Source: Onchocerca lupi (taxonomy: Eukaryota > Nematoda > Chromadorea > Rhabditida > Onchocercidae). Taken from it: 64,000 nt of DNA. Location: contig JAOVVO010000242.1 in NCBI GenBank assembly GCA_028564675.1, positions 41,818 to 105,817 on the forward strand. The letters are read 5' to 3'. A model generated the notes under the pieces. That model was not told where the DNA came from. It searched no databases and was given only the letters and a program-made list of their open reading frames with translations. Positions 23,226 to 35,600 of this stretch are shown piece after piece. The first letter of the stretch is position 1. Every line of letters starts with the position of its first letter. The translations under genes were made by a program, and so were the position numbers.

Positions 23226-23763
23226 CGGTCACATCTATCTGCCCAGATATATTTTATTGACAATGATTTTATAGCTTCCATTCCACCTTGTAATTGTATT
23301 TGATGAAATTCATCAATTCAAATTCAATTTATCCGCTAATAAATATGCAAAAGGAACCCATTAAATAGATCACTTCGAGGATATTTCAAGAATTATTTTT
23401 GATTAGCAAAATTATGACAGCAAAATTATATATTTGCTTAAGAATTATTTTAATTAATAAAATTGCAAATATTAAACAATGATTATCATTTATTGATAAG
23501 TTTTGTTTTTTTTCGTAAGTATTAATTAATTATATGAATTGATACAAATGTAAGTGTAATTGTGCAAGAAAGAGCGTTATTTTATGATTAACACAGATGG
23601 ATTCCATTGATTTAGCAGTATGATAATAGAATGACGTGAAAACATATTGTACTAAAATTATTTTCTCTATTTCTCGAATAGCAACTATCATTTGTTCAAT
23701 AAATAGTCGTTAATGATGATGATGATGATGATACGCATGTACATGTACGTATTTGTTCAAAAT

Positions 23764-26700
23764 CTATTTGGCTGGAATTGGTAAACTGCCACGAGCATGT
23801 GCAAGTATATCAAAATCTCTTAAAAAGCTCGCAATTTCATCTCTTTTGATGAGCTGAAAAATTTAATTTCAATTTGATTCAATTTAATAATCAAATAGTA
23901 TATAGTTACTAATTGAACAAAGAATAATTATAATACAAAGTAAAAAAAGAAAAAAAAAGCGAGATGGAATTAAACTATATTAAACTATATTGTTATTGCA
24001 ATTAAAATTAACGATTTTTTTAAATAAAAATAATAATAATAGTTCAATTTTTTCCCATTAAAACTTAAGAACAAAATTTTGAACATTTTCACTACCTACT
24101 TATTACTTCTTGACATTATTGCATAATGATGGAAAATGCTATAGGTTTGAAATATCAATTCAATGAGTAGAAAAGAATCCAAAATATTGAAAAGATTTTT
24201 TTGTTGTAAACAACCGACTTAAGATTAAGCATAAATTTTAAGATTGTTGAAATAAAAAAGATGTCATGCCTTTCGATTTTCCGAAAGTGCCAAAATGCAA
24301 CGATGTATGTAAACGTATTGAATGTCAGTTTGTACGGAACCATGACGTTGAAGACGAAGTTCTCGAACTACATCACGCATGGTAACTTTCATACCATCGT
24401 TAAACATAGTATCTGCTACATCCAAACCAACAACTGTTCCCGTTCGACCAATACCTGATAATTAAAAATTAATAAATTTAGTAAGGTTTGTAATATAAGC
24501 ATCTAAATATAATATATTTTCTAAAAATTTCGAATGCTATTTCTTAGCAATATTTTCATTATAACATTGTAATATAGATAAGAAATATGAAAATTAATGC
24601 TAAAATTATCCTAAAAGATACCATTTATTACTGAGAAATTTTACAAAAATTATCAATGAAAATTATCGAGGAATTTATAAATTGCAAACTCCTAAATTCT
24701 TTACTATAATATAAATAATACGGGTATTTCCTCACAAATTGCTTCTTTGATCAATATTTTATTTACAAAAAAAAAAAAAAATCTAATTGTCTAAATTATA
24801 ATTAGAAATACCTGCAGAACAATGAATTACAACATGTGTCTGATTTTTGATTCGTTGTAAAAGTCGAAATGGTGCCAAGAAATTATTGGGTACTCCACGA
24901 TCAGGCCAATCATTCCAAGCAATATGTTCTACTGATAATTTTTTGCTTCCATTGGTTACAATTAGATTGCTAATCGTTAGCGTCTTTTCTTCTTGAATCA
25001 CTCGATTGCATGTTACCTTTAGAACTCCATATTCTTTCTGCAATAAAAAATTGCTTCTATATTTCTTAAAAAACAAAAATCAATAATTAAAAATGATAAT
25101 TATTAATTGATAATTGACTAATTAAAGTAATTTTATCATTCTAAAAAGTTCATTATCTTACAGATTCCTCTTCTTCAGCTGGCCAGTACTGTTCACATTT
25201 CTTTTTGCCAGATTCTATGATATTACAGAGCATGACTATTGAATGACAATCTTCTTGCCATACCATACGCCAGAAATCTTCTACTGTATTCTCTTTTGGT
25301 GCCTTAAATATTGCATCGTTGAATAATGGATATATGATAACTTTTACAGAATGGAATATCCTAGAATAGTAATTCTTTTTAGAATTCAAAATTATGTTTT
25401 TTTCAAAGTCTAATTCCAATAATCTTTACCAGAATTCAAGGTTTTTGTTCTTTTTTTTTTTTTTTTTTTTGTTTTAAAACCTAAGAGTAATAATTTTTAC
25501 TGAAATTCAAAATTATTTTAAAATCCAAAATCAAAAATCTTCATTCAAATTTGAGACTATATTTTGAAATTCAACATTAATTTCAATCTTTCAATCTTAG
25601 CTTTAAAAAATTTTGAATTATCTAAAATATAAGTTTTTTAAAATAGATGCAGGATCAGAATAGCATTGCATTGCATAGTAACTGTAATTATTAGACAACT
25701 ATTGAAAATTTTTAAAAATCATTAAAATGTATTGAAAATGAAATTAAGGAAAGGAAAACTTTTAAAAAATTGGAAAAAAGGAAGGTAAGAAACAATCAGG
25801 AAATAAAAAAAAAAATGATAAAAAGATTTGAAAAATAAACCTGCGTGCAGATAAACCGACGTTTGATGGAAACTACATCAACCCAATTTGCATGGATATA
25901 ATCATTTGTTTTTGGTGGATAATTTAGCACAACTCTTGTCTCATCAACACAAAATACATCTGCAGAAATATTCGGTTAACCAGATGTCGTTCTTGAGCAT
26001 TGGTTTACTCAAGAAGGACTATTATTTATACTTATCCGAAAAGTTAATCATTAATGATCATAATTTTTCAACATGTCTAAGAAGTCAAAATTGAAATCAA
26101 ATTATTGTAAATTTATTATCAAAAAAAAAAAAAAAGCTAAATGACTAAAATTAAAACTAAATTAATTAAATTAAATAAACTATCTAACTAACCTTTGTAT
26201 CTGTTTTTATCCGGATTTCTGTCAAATGCAGTTTTAACCAATTGTGATGGTGGTACACTAGTTGCCCGTATTTCATTAAATTCTTTCATCAAACCCTAAA
26301 AACACTATGGTATATTTGAAATATATGCATGAAATTGATAATAGCATAAACTTATATCATTCATATTATTTGCTGGGATAATATCGGACAATGATTTGTG
26401 TATATATTGTTAAATTGTGTCTAATTAGTTAATTAGCAAATGACACAAGGAAATGAAACTATAATTACTTGATGGCTAATCATTTTAATTAAAATTTCAT
26501 AAAATTAGAATAATTTATGACAAATTGTTCAGTTTTTTTTTTTTTTTTTCATTCAAAATAAACAACTATATGCTATTAATTTTTTCATTTTGCAAGATTA
26601 CTATGTGATATATAACGTAAAATTTTACACATTCCAATAGCAAATGTTATATCATTTTTAAATAATAAATAGGCATTAAATTAAATATGAAAATATGAGA

Positions 26701-27552
26701 AGAAGAGCGAAAAAAAAAGGTGATAATTTAAAATTTAAAAGTTGGAAAAAATTATTTCTTCATGCTCTAAACAAAAAAAAAAAAAAAAAAAAAACCATTA
26801 AAATAGAATTTTTATTCAAAAAAAAAAAAAAAAAAAGAGAGAGAGGAGAGAAAAAATAGGTGTAATATTTACCTGAACTCCAGTGGCAATAGTATTTGTG
26901 CAAAAAGCTTTCATCTGAATCAACATTTCTCGATTTTCCGGTCCCTTTCGAAGAGTAGTAATCCGACGACGGCTTGGCCGAGAATCGCGCTCCATTTGTG
27001 TCCCATCCTCATCGGTGAGTTCTAATGAAAAATTTTTTAATTTAAAGTTTGCAACATTTCATTTCTTACATTTTGCAAGCAAAATTTAAATAATGCTGAA
27101 AAATGTATTACTAAATCGTTTACATTTTCAAAAATATTTTCCAAAAATTCTTTTTTTTTTTTTCTGCTCTTTTTTTTCACGCTTTTGTTATAATTTTGAA
27201 TTCAGAATTTTTCGAAATTTCACTAATTACAGTAATTCAAAAAAAATTATTGAGATTGAAATTTTTTGACTTTCAGAAATTCAGATAACAATTATTATTT
27301 TTCATAATAATTGTCATCTGAATTGTTATTCATAATTCATAATAATATTACTGTTCCAAATTTTAAATCTAGAAAATCCCAATATAATTTTTTGCAATTC
27401 GACTGATAGCATTGTTTATTTTCTTCATTTCATTTAATGACCAATAAAAGGCTAAAATGATAATATAGAATTTTCTAAACTGAATACATTTTAAATACCC
27501 TTTTTAGTGCTTCGAATAGCCGTCCGTCGTCTTACCGCTCTTCTTTTGGTCA
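23764..27552 (-). CDS. Protein tyrosine phosphatase, classical receptor-like fold, single catalytic domain
   Basis: Removes phosphate from phosphotyrosine. Exons: 27499-27552, 26873-27021, 26193-26295, 25841-25959, 25162-25302, 24812-25037, 24270-24454, 23764-23853. Motifs in order: NRYKDV (phosphotyrosine-recognition loop, split by an intron), DYIHANWV, ICTQ, EDFWRMVW, the WPD loop in WNDWPDRGVP, the active site HCSAGIGRTGT formed across a splice junction, and QTDIQYVYIHRC (Q loop). All catalytic residues are present. A short, very basic N-terminal exon (RRAVRRRTAIR) precedes it. No membrane segment or signal is visible, so it should be cytosolic, like the many nematode single-domain phosphatases. 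The exon ending at 24,270 has only a GC donor in the needed phase. The 5' end is unresolved: exon 27499-27552 needs an upstream base, so at least one earlier exon is missing. Confidence 0.88.
27278..27324. repeat. Intronic hairpin, 21-bp arms
   Basis: Arms 27278-27298 and 27304-27324 pair with one mismatch around a five-base loop. It lies in the first visible intron of the phosphatase gene. Confidence 0.85.
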
Positions 27553-29699
27553 CTGAAATAAATTTTTGCGATAACTAATAAATCAATATTTATTGACAGA
27601 ATTGACGGAAGATGAAGAAAGGGCTCTGAGGAATGTCAATTAGTTCGGAATTTTTGATCAGGAAAGATTTAAGATTGAAATGATTGAACGAATGATATTA
27701 TACTTTGCCGTTAATTATGTTCTATCTGTATCGTCGTCTCAACAAATCGTTTACAACGACAAATGAACCGTCACACAATCAAACTGAACTATCAATAAGA
27801 TCAATCAGTTAAAATAATCCATTATAAAACTGCAATCTCTTTATCCAAATACATTTGTGAATTAATTATATGCAAAAATGAGATAAATTGCGTTTAAAAG
27901 TTAACATCTATGATGAACTATATAACAATTATTTATTGATTAATTGAATATTAATAGCTAATAAAAGGATATATTCATAGAATATATTCAAAACATATTT
28001 CATTAAAATTATCATTATTATGTATATCACATAATACATGATAAAAATTTATTTATGGCTTAATATGACAAGAAAATCACACGTATGGAGAGGGAAAAGT
28101 TCGTTATTACGACCAAGCCAGAAAAATGAATTCACATAAACATAGATAAACAATAAATAACACGCGATCACTTAGATAAAAAAACAGGTTCGATAATTAA
28201 TGTACAAAAAACGGACGAGAATTTGATCTGAAATCTTCAATATGTAATCAAATATTTAAATCTCTATATAACTATCAAACAAACATTCAGTTTTCAGTGA
28301 TTCCTGACAATGAAACAATTTGATGAAATTTTCCTTCCAAAATGTTCATTTTTAAAATCTTCTAAAACTTGAGAGCCAAACAAGTTGAACATGAATTTTT
28401 TGATGTCAGGTTTCATTCTCATCTTTATGACTCAAACATAAATCTCATTCCTTTTTTCTCCAAGATATAAAGTGATATTAGGAAAAGATTTTTGCATAAT
28501 AAATTTATCAGACAATAGCATTTATTTTTATATCACACAGAGACTTTGCGCTAAATAAAGTGGAACTTTTATTTGGAAGGAAAAAGGAACGAAATTGTTA
28601 ACTAGTCATTAAATATATAAATACCAGAAAACATAGAACAGTTTCTAAAAATTTGTCTACAATAAAGGCTGCAAGCTTTAACGAACTGTAGAATATAGTA
28701 CTATATGGATTCATAGAGAAAGCCAGAATTCGATAAAAGAATTGAAACTTACACTTTATAATTTTCTTTATTTTGAAATTATCGAAAAATACAAAATTCA
28801 GATAAATCTGAATTTGATAAACAAATTTTATCAAATTCAGATTTATCTGGGTTTTGTATTTTAAGCGATGAAGGAAAGTCATTCTCCCAATATTTGCTGT
28901 TTGGAATTAGAGCCTCATCTGATCATCTTACATGACGAACAATTGTCTCTAGAACGAGGAACTTACAAAAAATTTGGATTAAATAAGTTGTAATAACACT
29001 ATGGAAATCTTATCTAAATTGCCTCAAAGATTTCCTTCTTTCTATGCAATAACTATACTATTATTAGCACTAATGCTAAATCGGAATTATCAAAAATAAG
29101 AAATTTAACAAGTCGCATAGAGCATGAAAATAAATAAATAAATATACATGTATGAATAAAGATTTACTTTACAAAAAGCGAGAGAATAGGATTTGTGGAT
29201 GGAATAATTACTGTTCAGATATCCAGTAATTGATCCATATTTTGAAATATCAAACGCTATTCAATTTTACATCAAATGATAATTATACTTCTTTTTTTTT
29301 TTTAAAAAAAAAAGTAATGATGATATTAATTTACAGCGAAATTTTTTTTTTAACTTCTTAATAGAAAAAGTGGCTCTCATTTTCATTCACATCAAGTCAG
29401 AAAAATTAGTACTGTAAGTAACAGTGGTACCGGTTTTTTGAAAACTACGCGAAATCTCTCAATAAACAAAAGAAATTCGATATTACTGTTATTTGTAGCA
29501 CTAAAAAAATAAATATGTTTGTAACACATAAAAAAAAATATAATCCTTCTTTTGAAAATTTCATCTTTCACTCTTTTTCTCTCTTCTCCCTTTTCATTAC
29601 TGAGAGAAAAAAAGTTTCGCAGAAATTATGATAAAATCATGATTGCAGTAATAATTACCAACTTAAAGAAAAAAGCGAATGAAAAAAAAAATTTTGCTG
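27553..29699. other. Intergenic region between phosphatase and num-1
   Basis: No exon could be supported, although the missing first exon of the phosphatase should lie here. It contains the long hairpin at 28,786-28,862, which also creates the open frame at 28,598-28,882. Confidence 0.5.
28786..28862. repeat. Long hairpin, 36-bp arms
   Basis: Arms 28786-28821 and 28827-28862 are complementary at 34 of 36 positions with a five-base loop. Each arm contains its own smaller palindrome (ATTCAGATAAATCTGAAT type). Confidence 0.9.
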
Positions 29700-32600
29700 T
29701 TAAATCTTCACCGCGCTTGATTCCGAATAAAATGGATTGGTTGAACGAACAGGTACTTGATATGTTCTTGCAACATCTACGGCCAAATGGGACCATTTGA
29801 CATCAAATGGATCAATTTCTTCCGGTTTTTCGGATGCTCTGTTATTCATATATTCATTCACTTGATCTGCAAAACCACTGCAATAAAGTCAGCAGCAATC
29901 ACTAAAACAATTTTCCCGTTAAAAATCTAATTCGTAAACTATGCTAAGATCAGTTATCATAACAAAAATTTATCCTCTAAAAATTTTTTCATTTCCAAAT
30001 CACATATTAGTTTGAATTGGTAAAAAAATTGATGATAAGATGAAAATTAGCACTCCTCGCTTTCTATCTTAAAGGATGATGAAACATTTCATCTACTGAA
30101 ATAACAAGATCTAAACGAAATCCGTGATTTTTATAAATCGAAAAAGAATTGGCAAATTGAGTGAAAGCGAATATTCATGACACTATCCTATCCCTGCATG
30201 ACTCTTTTATGTCGATTCACAAAATATTTCATTATTCATAATGACGAATAATGAAAAATTTATTACTGAAATAATAAGCGAAATTTTATGTGTTAATTTT
30301 AATTTAAATTTTTCAAATACTGACTACTTTGCTTCGGACTTCTCTGAGAATTTGATAGTAACGCGCTGAAAACTGGCTGACCGAAAATATCAATTTCCGA
30401 TTCCGTTAATGCTGACGACATCACTGAAGCATTCTGTAAAATGAAAAAATTTCACAAAAAAAAAAAAAAAGAAATATATGAACTATTTTTCACCGGTTCA
30501 AACATTATTTTCTTATTATTGGATGGAATTCGCATCAAACATTCGACTTTTAAGGATTATTATATATTCGGATCGTGATAGGTTAAGCAGGACTTCTAAC
30601 CTTTCGAATCCATTTTACTTATTTCAACATCTATTCGTTAACCATTCACAAATCATGATTTCGAAATGCATCAAACTTAATATGAATAATCGCAATCCTA
30701 ATTTCTAATTGCATTTCTAATTGCCTTATTTTCCATCATTTACAAGTTTGAAACTTAAGTAAGATCTATACGCAAAATTGTTAGCAAAACTCTGTAAGGT
30801 TGATCGTTACCTCGTTCAAGGATGAAGAATTTTCAGCTATGGTAGGCAGCTCGTATTGCGAAAAATCACTACTGAAACGGATTGCTTTCTCTGAACCTGT
30901 ACTCTGAAAGAGTGACGAACTTGGCAACGGCGGAGGTGGCTGATCTGGTGGCGGCCCATCTGAAGTGAGGAAACATAAATTTGTGGATTAAATTATGAAA
31001 ATATAAACAGTTAAGTTCTTTACGTTATCGACAGCCTTTTATTCATCACATTAATAGTAAAAATTTACCAGAAAATAAATCTTACGAAGTACAAAACTGT
31101 TTCACTCCAAAAAAAGTGAACAGTTTTGTACTTCGTAAGATTTAGACTAATTAAATTTTTTAAGAAACACTAGATCAAACGCAGACTTCATAGATACTGC
31201 AAGTGGAAGTCCGTAAACCTCAATTAAATATCTATAAAACTATTAAAATTATACCATCTAAACATTAACTGTAAGGTCTAGTGCAGGAAGTTTATCGATA
31301 ACTTAAATAAATGAAATACGATTTAATGACGTGTCAAATGAAACATCGAATTAAACGGGCTCCAGAAAAAAAATAAAATGTAAATTTAATAATTTCTAGA
31401 AAAAAATAAATAAAACCTTTAACTATCGTATGGCTTGTCCTGCTGAGATCGTTCGTATTTTTACATGGCGAATTTAATGATAGTGATGAGCGCAATGTTT
31501 GCTCCAGCCATTCATCAGCTTTTGATTTTGCCGTTGATGGACATGTTGAAATGGGACTGCTTAACCTTCAAATGAATGGTTTAATTCTACTTTTTACTAT
31601 AATCTACAATTTGAGTCATAATTCGAAATGATAACTACCTATATAATAAGGTTATTTTATAGGTATACTAAAAATATGCAATCAATTTACCAGGATTCCG
31701 GTCCATTAACATTTGATAAATAATTGGTTTGAACTTGCAATGGAGAATTCACCAAACTATATGCTTGAGAACCACTAAAATCACAAGCATTAGCGTGTGG
31801 TGCAGCCGTATACGATAATGACTGCCTGAAAAAGAATGCAAAAAAAATACAAAAAGAATAAGAAAATCAGAGAATAATGAGAAAAATTAATAATTTTACT
31901 AAAAATGAAATGCTAGATAATTTCACCTAAATCCATTATATTTCACTGGACAATATGGAGCATTTTCGAAAGTGATTTCCTCATTCAGCTTATCATTATT
32001 AAGCCAGTGTTTGTCTTCATCATCTTCAAAAATTGGCTCACCCTTTCCCATGTCTGTAGCAAACATTTGTTTCTGCTGAAAGTATACAATATTTTACATT
32101 ATATCTATAAAATTTGGAAATCATTTTATAATTAAAATTAGTGAAAGAAGAAAACATATATACTTTTCTAATAAAAAAGAAAAAAAATGATTTAGAAATA
32201 TTTCACAAACCATCTTAATTGGGGAATCCGGGTATGATCGAAGTGAAAGTTGCCGATGAAACGAAGCAGAGTTGATTGCAGATGAAGCAGGAGCACAAAA
32301 TGATCCCTTGAAAAAATAATACGGATATTCTATATATACTATGATTTTGAAATAGTAAACTCTTAAGCGCAATTATTTGGAGCATTACAGTTATAGATAC
32401 AGCATAATTATAGTGAAGTATAAAAAGAAACTGCAAATATTCTAAATTTAAAATCAGGGAAATAAATGTTCGAACGCGATTCAGTAAAATTCAAATTTTA
32501 TTTCCCATTGGAAAGATGAATATCTTATGGGGGAAAAAAAAGAAAGAAAGTGGAAAAATGAACCGAAAGTGTAAATCAAAGGATTATTCACCTGTCTTAT

Positions 32601-35600
32601 AAGAAGTAGTGGATTTCCGACAGGTCTTGGTTTCGACGTGATTTGTAATGCAGATGACGGATTTGAAGTTGCAGGAGGTGGCTGTACGATCGCAGTTTGC
32701 GGATCACGTAATCGTTCTGTTATTGATAAACGACGAAAAGAGCCATTACAACTATTTCGTTCGAATGAACTGAAGATTCAAGCATAAAATTAATTTGTCA
32801 ATTCCAATTTTATTAGCAATACTAAATAATTGCTAGATGTAAATTTTCACTAGTAGAGGATACAATACTTGCCAATTATGCTCTGGTTCAATATTTATTG
32901 GAATAAATCATTCGAATCTTTCAGTGACCGGTAATCGGACTATCTGACAATATTTATTTAGGTCGGCTCAGGATCTCTGAGAGATATACTCTAGTATATA
33001 CTCAATCGCTGCTACTGACAATACGAATAGGTTAATATATGATGGTCAGGTGAAGTTAGCAAATTTTGGAATCCTAGAAAAATTCTGCAATCTATTTATT
33101 CTTTAAAAAATAAAAATCAAATAAAATAGCTTTTAAAAACCAGAAATTTGAAGTAAGCAAATGTTAGTAATAATTTTTCAATTGATGTTTTTTCAAATAA
33201 CATTCTATCTATCTATCGCCACTTCGCATTCCAACAAAAGTGGAAAGATCGAATAACCGAATATCCTATGTTGATGTTACCAAGAACGAAAAGAAAACAT
33301 GCTCTTTTACTAGAAAGATTTACATTTTCATCAAAATTTCTCTAAAAAAAAAAAGACCTAATTGGAATAGACGGTATTTGTTGGGTAATTGCATCTAAAG
33401 TAAAACCAGCGACATTTGGTTTCTCGCAACCAAGAGGTGGTAAACCTGCAGCTGCTTGCACTGCTGCAGCAGCTTCTGTATCACGTTTTTTTTTCTTTTC
33501 CAAACAAATCGCAAACGCACATCCCACAGCATGACTTAAACGTTCACCCTTAAAGAAAATAAAAAAATTCAAACAAAACTTGGAGTTTTGAATTTAAAAA
33601 CAAAAATGACATGCTAAAATATGGACAACAAATAAGCAATATATTTCCTTCTAAATGATTGCTGAAGTTAAACTTACTGATTCCTTTATTGCATGAAAGC
33701 CATGACACATCCATCGTCTCGATGTCCCATCTCGACAAATATAAGCAAAACCTTTATCATGACCTCGGTCAGGAGCACAAAATGATACCTGAAATATAAA
33801 ATCAATTTTAAAAATAAACTATGCAGTTTCTAATATCCTTTCCGCTTCTTTTTTTTTTAACTGAGAAAATGAACATGAAACAATTGATTACTACTGTCCA
33901 AATGATAAGAACGAATAGGAAGCAGTAAAGAATGAAAGTAATAGATGAGTAGAACAAAATCAAATGGACAATAGGAGAAATGGAAGTAAATCAGAATTTA
34001 AGGAAAGAAAAGATGGAGGAATAAGATTTTAAAAAAGAACAAATAAGTTTAGATAGAGTCATTATGCCAAACAGAGAAATAATGAAAAATAGGAAAGATA
34101 TTAAGATAAATTATTCGAAGTAAAGAAAAAAAAAAAGAAAAAACAGAAAATGAAACCTTCTCAATGGTTTGGTCAACTATTAAGCCACGACAACTTTCCT
34201 GATCGACAACACGTAAACCATCACCCGAAATATACAGAACTGCTTTAATTGGTCGTCGTCGTTGTCCCTGAAGAAAAAATGTTTTTGTTCATCATTGAAT
34301 CAATCGATTGTGCTTAATTTCTTTTTTTTTTTAAAAAAAAAAAAGAAAAAAAAAGTGCAAAGTAGAGTTTTGATTTTGTAGAAAACATAGATAAAGTTGA
34401 ACTTAATCTACCATGCAGTTCAGATATTGTATCGCTTTTGAAATCAGTGTACTGAATGGATGTGACTATCAATTTTTTGCGGTATGTTTCAACTTTTGCA
34501 GGCAAAACACTCTTTGGAAAACAAAAATACCAGGGAGAAAGAAACAATTTTGTTATAACATAAACCAATTTTTTGGTTCAGCTGTTTTATCTCTGATATT
34601 CTAGCTAGAGGAAAAAATCATAGTAGTTTAACTTTAAGTTTTTATGGATGAAACTACTTAAATCAGAGATAAAACAACTGAATGGTATAATAATTTACAT
34701 CGAATTTGATGATTTCTTCATCAGATTAATCTGATATTTCTATAAGAGACCATGAAAATCAATGTAAATTTTGAGAAATAACATATATTCAAATAGCTGT
34801 AATCCAATATTTACTATTTAAATAAGAAAATAAACACTTAAAAAAAAACACACTCTTAATAATTTCATAGCTTCTTCACAAATTTGCATACCACGCGCTT
34901 CAAATACTTCGATACCGCCAAGATACTTAAATGATTTTATAAATTTAAAAATGATTCAAATAGCCACAATGAATGAAAAATTAAATGAATTTGAAAATTT
35001 AAAAATTTCTATACACACACTCAAAGAACCGAAAAAAAAAAGCTAAAAATATTTGAAAGTTCGGAAAATATTGAAATAACTTGAATCCTCTTAAATACTG
35101 TAACAATTTAATTTATTACACAGAACTCAACATTTCAAAGATCTAACCTTAACAGTGAAATTGCAAGTTCCATTCCGAACGGCAATTTCATCTGGTTGCC
35201 ATAATTCTGATTTAGCAGAACCTGAGTTCATTGATCTCTTCGTTGACGAATGTCGTCCGGGTGGAGTTCTGCGAATAAAATGTTGCCTGGACATCCGGCG
35301 ACGAAATGATTCTTGGAATGAACGTCGTATTCGATCCATTCCACGATGCACAACGTTCCTAAATTTCCAATAATTAAGCAATCACTCATGCAGAAATTTT
35401 ACAACAGAAATTTTTTTCAGTTTTACAACATACACTTTGAGCCAAAAAATTTAAAAAAAAAAAAATGACTTTTTTGGCGGCAAGAAAAAACATTAGTGTA
35501 ACATAAAATTTTTAACATCTTAAAGCAGGAAAAGGACAAAGATATTTTTCCATTATTAATTAATGAAGATAGTACTTATCCAAATCAACAAATTCGCATA

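Larger units (their letters stand above)
19908..23763. other. Long intergenic region with repeats
   Basis: Upstream DNA of the dehydrogenase and downstream DNA of the phosphatase. It holds a T43 run, an LTR-like segment at 22,876-23,225 and a short ATG/GAT microsatellite near 23,715. The open frame at 21,770-21,973 has no supporting splice or composition signal. Confidence 0.5.
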
